Assembly (NCBI GenBank): GCA_016704275.1
Contig: JADJAK010000001.1
Location: 558,001 to 622,000, forward strand
Direction of reading: 5' to 3'
DNA: 64,000 bases
DNA from: Gemmatimonadota bacterium
Lineage (GTDB): Bacteria; Gemmatimonadota; Gemmatimonadetes; Gemmatimonadales; GWC2-71-9
Part shown: one piece after another, positions 28,215 through 38,935 of the stretch
How the letters are laid out: each line of letters begins with the position of its first letter
Numbering within the stretch: the stretch's first letter is position 1
Translations under genes and position numbers: made by a program
The notes under the pieces: generated by a model
Seen by the model: only the letters and a program-made list of their open reading frames with translations
Databases searched by the model: none
Told to the model about the DNA's origin: nothing

Positions 28215-28771
28215 GCGATCAGCTCATAGGCGCAGCCATGCTCCTGCGCCATCGCGATGCCTGCCACCACCGCCGGGACGAGCACGACGCCCGGCAGGAA
28301 CGAGGCGATCAGGTCGGCGCGGACCACCTCCGGCGTCTCGTTGCGACGGCGTGCCAGCGAGGCGGTCAGGTTGCGCAGGACATTGTTGCAGAACAGGAAT
28401 GTGGCGCCGCGGCGTTGCAGCGACGGCACCGCGACGGCGGGGAAGGGATCGGCCGGCGCCTCGGAGGCATAGAGGTTTCGGAGACTCGGCTTCCCGGTCT
28501 TGGGATCGTTCAGTCGGGCGCGCTCCCCGAAGGCGTACTTCTCCCAGGCGGCGTCGTTGAAGGCGACGACCATCGGCGCCGCGTGCAGCGCGATCACAAT
28601 CTGCGCCTCACCCGGCTTGTCGCCGTAGGCGTCGCGGCAGGCATTCAGGAAGTTGTTGGCGCGCACCAGCGGCACCGCTTCACCGAGCACATGGGCGTCG
28701 AACACGACGCGGTGCTTCGCGGTCAGGGTCGCGAGCCACCGGTGGTCGAAGTCCTCGGGGCCGGGTACCAT
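28211..28771 (-). CDS. DsrE-like protein, cytoplasmic paralogue
   Basis: 186 aa without a signal peptide. AQIVIALHAAPMVVAFNDAAW, a single conserved Cys in ATFLFCNNVLRNL, and FLPGVVLVPAVVAGIAMAQEHG follow the order of DsrE/DsrF-like proteins, where a central Cys carries sulfane sulfur. It is a tandem duplicate of the next upstream gene (about 40% similar by eye). It overlaps both neighbours (TGATG above, ATGA below). A sulfur-handling role is inferred from family and from the TsdA-like neighbour. Confidence 0.6.
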   Translation of the reverse strand: MVPGPEDFDHRWLATLTAKHRVVFDAHVLGEAVPLVRANNFLNACRDAYGDKPGEAQIVIALHAAPMVVAFNDAAWEKYAFGERARLNDPKTGKPSLRNLYASEAPADPFPAVAVPSLQRRGATFLFCNNVLRNLTASLARRRNETPEVVRADLIASFLPGVVLVPAVVAGIAMAQEHGCAYELIA

Positions 28772-29427
28772 CAGCTGCCCACGATGTAGGAGGCACCCTT
28801 CGTCTGCGCGAGCGCCATGGCCGCGACCATGGCCGGCACCAGCGTCACGCCGGGCAGGATCGCCCGCCGCAATTCGGCGTAGGTCGCGTCCGCCGTGGCC
28901 CCCTCGCGCTTGGCGGCCAGTTCACGCGAGACCCGCATCAGCGTGTTGTTGCAGAGCAGGATGCTCGCGCCGCGCTTCTGCCAACTGGCCAGCGAGGTCT
29001 GCGCGTAGGGCGCGCCCGCCTCGTCGCTTCGGGTCAGGTTCCGCGTCGCCCGAGTCTGGCTGCCGGGCTCGTTCATCGACACCACTTCGCCGAGGGCCCA
29101 GGCTGCCCAGGCGGCGTCCGCCAGCGCGAGCGGCCACGCCGTGCCATGCAGCCCGATCACCACCTGAATGTCGGCCGGCTTGGCGCCGTAGCCATCCAGC
29201 ATCGCGTCGTAATAGCGCTTCGGGTAACCGTAGGCCTCGCCGCCGCCCCAGGTCTTGGTATCGAAGATGACGCGATGCTTCCTGGTGAGACCGTCGAGCC
29301 AGCGATTGTCCCATTCGTCCGGCGCCGGCTCGGCGTGCACCAAGGGCGGGGCGGCGAGGACGGCGCCGGTCAGCGCGACGCGGCCGAGGAAATCGCGGCG
29401 GGGGATACCAGCGGGGCGGTCAGGCAC
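28771..29427 (-). CDS. DsrE-like protein with Tat signal
   Basis: 218 aa. The N-terminus has a twin-arginine signal, IPRRDFLGRVALTGAVLAAP, so it is exported folded. The domain repeats its neighbour: IQVVIGLHGTAWPLALADAAW, Cys in ASILLCNNTLMRV, and ILPGVTLVPAMVAAMALAQTKG. First gene of the three-gene leftward unit ending in the TsdA-like lipoprotein. Exported DsrE-like proteins are less usual than cytoplasmic ones. Assignment to the DsrE fold is by pattern only. Confidence 0.62.
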   Translation of the reverse strand: MPDRPAGIPRRDFLGRVALTGAVLAAPPLVHAEPAPDEWDNRWLDGLTRKHRVIFDTKTWGGGEAYGYPKRYYDAMLDGYGAKPADIQVVIGLHGTAWPLALADAAWAAWALGEVVSMNEPGSQTRATRNLTRSDEAGAPYAQTSLASWQKRGASILLCNNTLMRVSRELAAKREGATADATYAELRRAILPGVTLVPAMVAAMALAQTKGASYIVGS

Positions 29428-29529
29428 GGGCGACTCCGGGTGATCAGAAAGGGTGGTACCTTTGGAACCGCGAGGCGCCGCGTGTCGCGCCGTCCCCGCA
29501 CTCCCACGTCAGAATATGGACGGCCCAGC

Positions 29530-29955
29530 ATGAAGGTTCCAGCGTCGCTCGCCCTGCTGCTCCCGATGGTCGCGTGTACCCCGGCGAAGACGCCGGCGGT
29601 CACCCAGGCCCGGGTCTTCTTTGTGGCCCCGGCGGAAGGGATGCTGGCCGGCGACACGGTGCATATCCAGCTAGGTGCCGAAGGGGTGAAGATCGTCGCT
29701 GCCACCGGCAAGCGTGTCGACGGCGAGGCGCACCATCACCTCTTCATCGACACCGACCCGACCGCCGACACGGTGATGATCCCGAAGAACGACGCCATTC
29801 GTCACCTTGGCACCGGGGCCGACACCATCTCGCTGGTCCTGGCACCGGGCACGCACCGGATCATTGCCGTGGCAGCCTGGGGCGATCACGTCCCGGTCGC
29901 CGGCGCGGTGCGCGACACGGTGACGATCGAGGTACCCGCGCCCGTCAAGCCCTAA
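29530..29955 (+). CDS. DUF4399 lipoprotein
   Basis: 141 aa from ATG 29530. The signal peptide ends LLPMVACTP, a lipobox. The mature part has VFFVAPAEG, GEAHHHLFIDTD and LAPGTHRII, the typical DUF4399 layout with a His cluster that could bind metal. No function is established. Divergent from the Tat DsrE-like gene, and its TAA overlaps the TAG of the TSUP gene tail to tail (CTAA, 29952-29955). Confidence 0.82.
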   Translation: MKVPASLALLLPMVACTPAKTPAVTQARVFFVAPAEGMLAGDTVHIQLGAEGVKIVAATGKRVDGEAHHHLFIDTDPTADTVMIPKNDAIRHLGTGADTISLVLAPGTHRIIAVAAWGDHVPVAGAVRDTVTIEVPAPVKP

Positions 29956-30311
29956 GCCTTGAACCACATCCGGACCGCCATCACCATGAGAAAGACGGCG
30001 AACCCCCGCTGCAGCATGGCGGGGGCGATGCCCTGCGCGTAGCGGGCACCCGCCCACACGCCGAGGGAGAGGCCCGCCGCGATGAGCAACGCGGCGCGGA
30101 CGTCCACGTGCCCCACCTTGTAGTACTCGCGGGCGCCCAGCAACCCCACTGGCAGCAGGAGCGCGGCGAGTGACGTGCCGGTGGCTTGGTGGATCGGCAT
30201 CTTGAAGTAGCTCACCAGCACCACCACGATCACGATCCCGCCGCCGATCCCGAAGAGCCCCGACAGGATACCCGCAGCACCGCCGACCAGCAGATAGAGG
30301 ACGGTGTTCAA
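29952..30311 (-). CDS. Half-size TauE/SafE (TSUP) permease
   Basis: 119 aa with about four membrane helices. GGAAGILSGLFGIGGGIVIVV followed by QATGTSLAALLLP is the N-terminal repeat signature of the TSUP family, which exports sulfite, sulfoacetate and related anions. Full-length members have two such repeats (about 250 aa). This one has a single repeat and probably dimerises. It overlaps the TonB receptor start by ATGA-type overlap and lies close to the sulfur-type genes at 27369-29427. Confidence 0.8.
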   Translation of the reverse strand: MNTVLYLLVGGAAGILSGLFGIGGGIVIVVVLVSYFKMPIHQATGTSLAALLLPVGLLGAREYYKVGHVDVRAALLIAAGLSLGVWAGARYAQGIAPAMLQRGFAVFLMVMAVRMWFKA

Positions 30312-33079
30312 AAGAGCACCTCCACCCCGAAGCGGATCAGCCGCGGGGCGCCGTAGACGAAGAGCGGCTGCGTGAAGTCGCGTGCGGCCGACTCGTAGAG
30401 TGGGTACAACTCGCTGCGTCCGCTCACGACACCATCGCCGTTGGTGTCGGCGGCACGACGGTAGCGTGGCGACTCGAACGGAATCGCCTGGGGATTGGCG
30501 GTGTAGGCCGCCTCCGCCAGCGCGGCGATGGTGTTGTTCGATGCGTTGGGCGTGCCGGTCTCGCGGCGGACCGCGAGCTGGTTGCGCTTGTTCGTGGCGT
30601 TGCGGAGGTCAAGATAGACACCGCCTGCCATCCCGCCGAAGCGCACCGGCCGGCGGAAGAGCAGGTCGAGGGTGAACTGGTTCGGCAGGCGTGACCCGTT
30701 GATGTCGCCAATGATCGAGTCGCCCGTCACGTTGGTGCGCGTGTAGGGCAAGCCGCTGCCGAAGCGGACGACCGCCGCAGCGCTCATCCGCCCGAAGGGG
30801 CGGACGCCGAGGATGCGCGGCCCGGCCTCGGGATGGGTCTCGCCGTCGAGTGTCCCGATGAAGGAGAGCAGGCGGTCGTAGTCGAGCGGCCACTGGTTCT
30901 GCGACGCCCAGATGGTGTCGTGGGTCACGGGGTCGATGGTGGTGAGCCGGCGCAACTGGAAGGCGTCGGTCACGGTGGCCTGGGCACGCTGCACCACGGC
31001 CGCGAGGCGCATTCCCCAGCCGTTTCGGCGCTCGCGCTCGAGGATGAACTCCCCCCCGATGACGTTGCCGACGTCGGCGTTGACGAAGATGCTCGAGTCG
31101 GGATTCACCTGGAGCGGCGTGGAGGAGACCAGGCCGTCGAGGCGCTTGTCGAAGACGTTGACCCGCAGCGAGACGGCGTCGCGCAGGCGCATCCGCATAC
31201 TCATCTCGAACTGGGTTGACTGCTCGAAGCCGAGATCGGGATTGCCCTGCCGGAAGCGGCCGGTGCGCGTGGTGTCGTCGAAGGCCGCGTCGACCAGGTA
31301 CTGCAGGTCGGGCGGCTGCGAGAAGCGGCCCACGCTCGCCACGAAGGTGGCGCCCTTCAGCGTGGTGGCGATCGCGATGCGCGGGTTGAACGAGGACCGC
31401 GCGGCAAGCGTGCTGTTCGAGAGGTCGCCGCCCGGGCTGAAGGCGTCGTAGCGGACGCCCGCCGTGATGGCGATGTCACTCGCCCGCACCTGGGTCTCGA
31501 GATAGGCCGCGCTGATCGTCGGCGAGAACGCCGAGGCCGTGGCGGGCGGCACCGCCCCGCCGACGGGCAGGTTCGCCAGGACGCGCTGGAAGGTCTTCAC
31601 GTCCTGTGCGGCGTGGAGGCCGCCGAAGCCGATGTCGGTGTTGTTGCCGAGCGTCGCGGTGAAATCGAGCTGGCCGCGCACTTCGGTGAAGCGGTTCCAC
31701 GCGACGTCGCCCTGCGTGGCGCCGCCGAGAAAGAAGGCGGGGACGCCGTACGGCGTGGCGATCGAATAGATCGGGGTGCCGAAGCCGGCGAGTGCCGCGC
31801 GGGTGCCGATGGTGTCCTGCCGCCGGGCAATCTCCTCGCCGAGGATGCCGAGCTTGGAGCCCGTGAAGGCGCCGAACTTGAAGTCGGGGGCGTCGACGGT
31901 CCCGCGGACGAAGTCCTTCGAGAAATAGCCGAGGCGCACGTCGCCGCCGAAGGGACGGTTGCTCCCCTCGGTCGGCGCCAGCTGCACGTGCGCGCTGAGC
32001 AGCTTGCCGTCGACGCGACGGCCCGGCCCGAGCGTCGGCTCGTACTTGTAGCGCTGGTCGAAGAGGTAGCGCTGTTCGCGCGTGCCGAGGCCGAAGAGTC
32101 TGGTCGTGATCCGCGTGCTCATCGGGATGGTGAGCTTGCCGCCGGCGGTGAGAATCTCGCCGCTGTTGTGCGGCAGCGGGCCCGGCGTGTCATGGCGCGG
32201 GTCGCGCGCATCCGTCGCGGCCGGCGCGTTCACCGGTTCCGCGTCGAGCCGACCCGAGAGATCGAGGATGGCGAGCGCCGTCACCTTGCCGGCGAGGGGG
32301 CCGTCGCCCTGCAACACCAGGCGGTCGAGGCCGAGGTCCGCCCCACCGCTCATCGGGCGGTCGGTCTCGTAGGCCATGCGCCCGCGCCAGCGGTCGCCAC
32401 CGTCGCGGGTCGAGACGCTGATCAACCCCGACAACGCCTGCCCGTAGCGTGCCGAGAAGCCATTGGTGACCAGCGAGGCTTCGGCAATCAGATCCGGCGG
32501 GATCCGCAGTCCGGAACCGCCGGTCGAGGCGTCGAGCTGATTCTTGACGCCGAGGCCGTCGAGGATGAACGCCTGCTGCCCGATCCGTCCGCCGCGGTAG
32601 CTCTCGCCGACGACGCCCGCCTGCAGCGACAGCGCGTCTTCGAGCGATGAGACGGGAAGGCGCCGCAGATCCTCGGCGCTGATCCGCTGCGCGGTGGACG
32701 TCGCGAGCGGGTCGAGCACCGGGTCCTGCACGCCGACGGCCTGCAGTGTGGCCAACTCGACCGCGACCGGTGCCATGCGCACATCCGCGCGCGTGATGAC
32801 GTCGGCCCGGATGACGACGCCTTCGCGCCGCGACTGCCGATAGCCGATGTAGGTGACCGTGACGGTGTGGAGACCGGGCGAGATCGCCCGGATCCGATAC
32901 TCACCCGCGGTGTCGGTTGTGGCGACACGCGCTCCGGCATCGATGCGCACCTGCGCGCCGCGCAGCGCCGTGCCGGTGGCGGCGTCGACGACCTTGCCGA
33001 CGAGGCCACCGGTGCCCTGGGCCGAGAGTGGCGCGGCGCCGAGCGCCAGCAGGAGGAACAAGGAGCGAGTGCGCGTCAT
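30308..33079 (-). CDS. TonB-dependent receptor with carboxypeptidase-like regulatory domain
   Basis: 923 aa from ATG 33079; the frame runs on upstream but overlaps the coupled neighbour. Signal peptide SLFLLLALGAAPLSAQ, a beta-sandwich regulatory domain (about 25-105: GLVGKVVDAATGTALRGAQV), a plug (about 120-240), and a 22-strand barrel with alternating aromatic strands and a C-terminal Phe (FGVEVLF). It imports large or scarce nutrients through the outer membrane using TonB energy. It is co-translated with the lipoprotein at 33076, as in SusC/RagA-like pairs, though that lipoprotein is not SusD-like. Confidence 0.88.
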   Translation of the reverse strand: MTRTRSLFLLLALGAAPLSAQGTGGLVGKVVDAATGTALRGAQVRIDAGARVATTDTAGEYRIRAISPGLHTVTVTYIGYRQSRREGVVIRADVITRADVRMAPVAVELATLQAVGVQDPVLDPLATSTAQRISAEDLRRLPVSSLEDALSLQAGVVGESYRGGRIGQQAFILDGLGVKNQLDASTGGSGLRIPPDLIAEASLVTNGFSARYGQALSGLISVSTRDGGDRWRGRMAYETDRPMSGGADLGLDRLVLQGDGPLAGKVTALAILDLSGRLDAEPVNAPAATDARDPRHDTPGPLPHNSGEILTAGGKLTIPMSTRITTRLFGLGTREQRYLFDQRYKYEPTLGPGRRVDGKLLSAHVQLAPTEGSNRPFGGDVRLGYFSKDFVRGTVDAPDFKFGAFTGSKLGILGEEIARRQDTIGTRAALAGFGTPIYSIATPYGVPAFFLGGATQGDVAWNRFTEVRGQLDFTATLGNNTDIGFGGLHAAQDVKTFQRVLANLPVGGAVPPATASAFSPTISAAYLETQVRASDIAITAGVRYDAFSPGGDLSNSTLAARSSFNPRIAIATTLKGATFVASVGRFSQPPDLQYLVDAAFDDTTRTGRFRQGNPDLGFEQSTQFEMSMRMRLRDAVSLRVNVFDKRLDGLVSSTPLQVNPDSSIFVNADVGNVIGGEFILERERRNGWGMRLAAVVQRAQATVTDAFQLRRLTTIDPVTHDTIWASQNQWPLDYDRLLSFIGTLDGETHPEAGPRILGVRPFGRMSAAAVVRFGSGLPYTRTNVTGDSIIGDINGSRLPNQFTLDLLFRRPVRFGGMAGGVYLDLRNATNKRNQLAVRRETGTPNASNNTIAALAEAAYTANPQAIPFESPRYRRAADTNGDGVVSGRSELYPLYESAARDFTQPLFVYGAPRLIRFGVEVLF

Positions 33080-34107
33080 GGCAGGAGCCCCTTGAAGAGG
33101 TAGAGGTCGCGGGCGGTGCCTGAGGAGAGTTGCAGGACGGCATCGCCGCCGGTGGCGAGCAGCACGGGGCCCGTCCACAGCCCGGTTTCGAGCCGGAGCG
33201 AGGTGACGGTGTTGGTGGTCAGGTTCACGCGATAGAACCAGGTGTCGAGGCCCGAGGCAGGGAGCGGCCGGTTGACGTATTGGGTCACCAGACACTCCGT
33301 GCCGCGGCAACTCAGGCCGGAGATCGTCCCGGCGCGCGGCAAGGTGGCGATGGGCGTCGAGGTCCCGCCAGCGATCGGCAGTCGCTCCAGCGCGGCCGAG
33401 TTCCGCACCACGACGAAGGAAGTGCCGTTCTCGGCGAACGCATGTCGGGTGATGTCCAACGTACCCGGAATCACCGCGAGCGTGACGCCGGTCGCCGTGA
33501 TGGTGCCGCGCATCAGGGCGACCCCGGCGAGCAGCGTGTCGGCGGGGCAGGCACCGCACGCGGCGTCGAAGGTCAGCTGCCCCGTCCGCGCAATGAATTC
33601 GTCGTGGCCAACCCAGACGGCGTCGGTGAACCAGGAGATGGCGCGTCCACCAACGTTCGCCGGCAGCGTCAGCAGCGCGCGGCGCGTGAACGGCGTGGCG
33701 CTGTCGGCGAGCCAGAGGACGGTTGCCTCGGGATTGGTCCGGCCCCGGCGCGACAGCGCTTCCTGGTAGAGCAAGCGGCCATCCGTCCCGAGGGCCGGCG
33801 CCGAGAAGCTCTTGACGGAATCCACGCGGTCGGCGCGCGTGTCGCAGAGTTGCCAGCGGCCGGTGCCGCCGCCGGGCGGAATGAGCCCGACACAGCGATC
33901 GCCGTTGCTCCCGCCGGTGTAGAGGTAGAGGAGCCCGTTGCCGTCTTCGGTCAGCGAGGCGGCCGAATCGGCGAAGCTGTTGTAGGTCAGTCGTGCCGGT
34001 GCGGCCGAGCTGAACGGGCCCTCCGATCCGGACGGCACACTGCCGAACGGTTCGGAGTGGCCACACGCGGCGGCAAGGAGCAGCAGGGCGGGAGCGAGCC
34101 GCATCAT
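33076..34107 (-). CDS. Lipoprotein, probable beta-propeller, partner of TonB receptor
   Basis: 343 aa from ATG 34107 (or 34104). Signal peptide APALLLLAAACGHSE with lipobox. The mature part has repeated strand patterns such as NGLLYLYTGG, DGRLLYQEAL and WFYRVNLTTNTVTSL, which suggest a propeller. It has several Cys pairs (CGACP, CRGTEC). It overlaps the TonB receptor start as ATGA and sits 4 nt below the M28 peptidase stop. It may present the receptor's ligand, but this is inferred from position. Confidence 0.6.
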   Translation of the reverse strand: MMRLAPALLLLAAACGHSEPFGSVPSGSEGPFSSAAPARLTYNSFADSAASLTEDGNGLLYLYTGGSNGDRCVGLIPPGGGTGRWQLCDTRADRVDSVKSFSAPALGTDGRLLYQEALSRRGRTNPEATVLWLADSATPFTRRALLTLPANVGGRAISWFTDAVWVGHDEFIARTGQLTFDAACGACPADTLLAGVALMRGTITATGVTLAVIPGTLDITRHAFAENGTSFVVVRNSAALERLPIAGGTSTPIATLPRAGTISGLSCRGTECLVTQYVNRPLPASGLDTWFYRVNLTTNTVTSLRLETGLWTGPVLLATGGDAVLQLSSGTARDLYLFKGLLP

Positions 34108-34111
34108 CACC

Positions 34112-35479
34112 TCAGCGTCCAAAGGAAGGGAACTGCACCACGGATTCGTGCCCACCAGATCCAACGGCGGCCACGCCAAAGAGAAAGTCGTCGATGATGA
34201 TGTTCTCGAGGGTGACCTGGGTCGAACCGGCCGGCACCCAGCGCCAGTAGGTCCACTGCGGTGCCGTCGTGTCGCGCCAGTACACCTTGTAGCCCAGGGG
34301 TGGCGCACCCGGGGCCGCCGTCCACGAGACCGTGGTTGAGGCCGATACCGCGCCACGGAGCCGCACGGCCGTGGGGGGCGCCGGGGCCCAGGCGAGCGCC
34401 GCGAGCACGACGGCGTTGACGCCGGTCATCCTCGCCACGTAGGGGAAGTTCACGCCGGCGATGACGTCGCCATACACGCGGCCGTTCTCCGTCCGCAGGT
34501 CCTGATGCTGCCGGTCGTAGTGCTCGTGGCTTTCCATGATCCGCACGCCGGGCATCCCGAGGTCGTTGAACGGACGATGGTGGCCGCCGCGCGAGAATCG
34601 ATCAAGTCGATAGATGAGCCGCGGCTGCATCTCCGGCATTGTGGCACGCACCACGCGTTCGACATAGCGCGCCAGTTGCCTCGAGATCCCGTCGACTTCG
34701 CCCCCACTCGTCCGACGCGCCCTCCGCTCGGCCTCCGTCTCCGTCGGCGGCGTCGGCTCCGAGAAGATCCGGAAGGAGCGGTTGTCGATCTCGCCGTTGA
34801 TCCCCTCGATGTTGCCGATCATGTCGTTGTTGAGGACGGCCTCGACGGTCCAGGCCGAATCGACGAATTCCTTGGCGAGCTGCTGACCACCCCACAGCCC
34901 CTGTTCCTCACCGCTGAGGCCGGCGTAGATGATCGTCTTGCCGAAGCGATGGCGCGTGAGCACGCGGGCGGCCTCGACGGTGCCGGCGAGCCCGCTGGCA
35001 TTGTCGTTCGCGCCTGGCGCGTCCTTGACACCGTCGCTGCCATTGCTGTTCCGCGAGTCGATGTCGCCCGACATCATCACGACGCGGCCGGGGGTGGTGG
35101 TGCCGCGCTGGATCGCGATGACATTCACCACGTCGACATCCGGCGTGGCGCGCGCCCCCGTCCCGCTCCCCTTCACGGTGCTGCGCGTGTAGCGGACCTC
35201 GAGGCACCCTCCGCACGCCTTGCTGATCTGCTGGAATTCGGCATACAGCCACCGCCGCGCGGCGCCGATCCCGCGTGTCGTCGAGGTGGTGTCGCTGAAA
35301 GTGCTGCGCGTGCCGAAGCCGGCGAGGCGCCGCACGTCGGCCTCGATGCGGCTCACCGAGGGGGAGCGAGCGATCGAGTCGAGACGAGGATCAAATGAGG
35401 GGGGAACCGCTTGCGCGGCGACCGGCGTGCTCGCCACCTGTGCCGCAAACGCGACGCCGAGCAGGACAACACGGGACAT
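34112..35479 (-). CDS. Secreted M28 family aminopeptidase with C-terminal fibronectin-like domain
   Basis: 455 aa with signal peptide (VVLLGVAFAAQVASTPVAAQ). The zinc-binding order of M28 is present: SGDIDSRN in place of the usual HxD, APGANDNASGLAGTVE (bridging Asp), GLSGEEQGLWGG (catalytic Glu and metal Glu), NNDMIGN, and RGGHHRPFNDLG (late His). The first motif has D-x-D instead of H-x-D. The C-terminal 90 residues (PTAVRLRGAVSASTTVSW) look like a fibronectin type III domain. First gene of the unit with the TonB receptor, suggesting peptide degradation linked to uptake. Confidence 0.87.
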   Translation of the reverse strand: MSRVVLLGVAFAAQVASTPVAAQAVPPSFDPRLDSIARSPSVSRIEADVRRLAGFGTRSTFSDTTSTTRGIGAARRWLYAEFQQISKACGGCLEVRYTRSTVKGSGTGARATPDVDVVNVIAIQRGTTTPGRVVMMSGDIDSRNSNGSDGVKDAPGANDNASGLAGTVEAARVLTRHRFGKTIIYAGLSGEEQGLWGGQQLAKEFVDSAWTVEAVLNNDMIGNIEGINGEIDNRSFRIFSEPTPPTETEAERRARRTSGGEVDGISRQLARYVERVVRATMPEMQPRLIYRLDRFSRGGHHRPFNDLGMPGVRIMESHEHYDRQHQDLRTENGRVYGDVIAGVNFPYVARMTGVNAVVLAALAWAPAPPTAVRLRGAVSASTTVSWTAAPGAPPLGYKVYWRDTTAPQWTYWRWVPAGSTQVTLENIIIDDFLFGVAAVGSGGHESVVQFPSFGR

Positions 35480-35664
35480 GTCGGGGGTCCGTCGAGTGGA
35501 GGGATTGAAGACGGAAGGTAACTCCCCGGGGCGGTGGCCGTGAGTTGGCGCGTTTCACGGCGTTTCACCGCGTGTGGTGACCTCGCGGTCGCGCGTCTCC
35601 TCGGCATGACGCCACCGATGTGCTCAACCCGGCCCGCTGCGGTTTCCGTCGGAGGGATGGCCCC

Positions 35665-35895
35665 ATGAGCCGCCCGACGCATCGGATCATTGTGCCTGAG
35701 CCGAAGGTGCCCCAGGGGACACGGCGCCGAGGGCCGCTGGAACCTGGCCCGGACGGTGGCGCATCTGACCTGACCCTGTATTCCTCACCCAGCTCGACCC
35801 AGCCGGGACCACGGTATTTCGGACCGACGGGCCAGCAAGGTCGGCTGGCCCGGTGGTGGCATCGCCTCTTGGCCCCGTTGCGGGGCCGACGCTAA
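35665..35895 (+). CDS. Small basic hypothetical protein
   Basis: 76 aa from ATG 35665 with GGAGGG 8 nt upstream. Pro-, Arg- and Gly-rich, ending LARWWHRLLAPLRGRR, a possible amphipathic membrane-binding tail. No family recognised. The stop TAA overlaps the TAG of the convergent DUF1501 gene (CTAA, 35892-35895). It may be a real small gene because of the ribosome site, but low complexity makes this uncertain. Confidence 0.4.
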   Translation: MSRPTHRIIVPEPKVPQGTRRRGPLEPGPDGGASDLTLYSSPSSTQPGPRYFGPTGQQGRLARWWHRLLAPLRGRR

Positions 35896-37138
35896 CTGAA
35901 GAGTCCGAGTCTGCCGCTCGGCACAAAGTCCGGGAATACCGAGGCAAGGTCGGTGGTACCGAGGTGCCCGCTGAGCACTTCGCCGAAGAGCGCGCGGAAA
36001 TCGGTCGTGACGGCCAGGTCGCGCCCCTCGTGACGCGCCTCGGGCGCGAGCCCCGGCCACCGCCCGAGGACCTGCTTCCCGCGGACCCCGCCGCCGATCA
36101 CCATCATCGCCGTCCCGTGCCCGTGGTCGGTGCCACCAGTGCCGTTCTCCTTCACTGTACGGCCGAACTCGCTCATCGTCAGCACCACGACGTCACGCAT
36201 ACGGTCGCCGAGATCGGTGGTGAACGCGGCGAGCGCCCCGCCGAATTCGTCGAGTCGGGTGGCCAGCTGGCCCTGCCCGCTCCCCTGATTCACATGGGTA
36301 TCCCACCCGCCGACATCCACGAACGCAATCTGCATCCCGAGGTCGGCACGGATCAGCTGCGCCACCTGCTGCAGCGCGGTCGCCAGCTTCCCGCGGCCGT
36401 ACACCGCACCATTGGCCGGTGGCAGCGCCGTCGGGTTGGCGCTCTTGAGCATCTTGATCGCCTCGAATCCTTCGGCCGACGACGACGCGACCAGACCGGT
36501 CGCGGCGCCGTCGTACAGCGACTCGAATGCCCGAGTCAGCCGCTCGTTGCCCTCGCTTCGTGCGGTGCGCACCCCGAAGGCGCGCAGGTCGTCAATGGCC
36601 AGGGCAGGGGCGCTGCCCGCCAGCATCCGGGGCAGCTGCGGGCCGAAGGCCACGGCCCGGAACGGTGTCTCGGCGTGCTCCCGGGCATGCGCGCAGTAGC
36701 GATTGGCCCATCCGGAGGTCGTCGACTTCCGGTCGGGGGTGCCGCTCTCCATGTAGTCCTGGGCGTCGAAGTGCGACCGCGTGGTGGACGGCGAGCCGAC
36801 GGCGTGCACGATCGCCATCGACCCCTGGTCCCATAGCGGCTTGAGGGGCGCCAGTCGCGGATGGAGCGCAAACATGCCGTCGAGTGTCACCAGCTCCGAC
36901 TTTGGCAGCGCAATCCGCTCACGTTCGCGCCAGTACCAGGGGTCACCGGCCGGGACGATCATCGAGAGGCCATCAACCGCCCCACGTTGGAAGAGGCAGA
37001 CCAGCGTCTTCCCGCTCGGCACGCCGCCAAGTTGTTGGCGCAGCGCATAGGCGGCCCGATCGACGAAGAGCGGGTCGGCGCCGAGCGACACCAGGGCGAG
37101 GCCGCCCGCCTTCATGAACGCGCGTCGAGAGATCGTCA

Positions 37139-37142
<4 letters not shown>
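35892..37142 (-). CDS. DUF1501 family protein, Tat-exported
   Basis: 416 aa. The N-terminus ISRRAFMKAGGLALVSLGAD is a twin-arginine signal. Family motifs include LVCLFQRGAVDGLSM, HSFD-like SHFDAQDYME, GGWDTHVNQG and LTMSEFGRTVKENGTGGTDH, which resemble an alkaline-phosphatase/sulfatase-like metal site. The function is not established. It is coupled by ATGA to the DUF1800 gene. The two families occur together so often that they probably act as a pair in the envelope. Confidence 0.93.
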
Positions 37143-38815
<1,673 letters not shown>

Positions 38816-38935
38816 AGGTGGTGGACTCTCCTTCGCGGTGACTGTTAACACCCGGGTGGCCTCCGGTGCTCCATCGGTCCAGATTACCCGCCCGCACGGG
38901 CTCCGGCCCCCACCTGATTCTGGAGAGACCCCGCA

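Noticed and set aside
33080..34066. TonB receptor starting near 34066, giving 1252 aa
   Set aside because: That frame is antithetical to the co-directional lipoprotein gene; the signal peptide and ATGA overlap place the start at 33079.
30308..34107. SusC/SusD polysaccharide system
   Set aside because: The lipoprotein partner has propeller-like strands and no SusD helical repeats.
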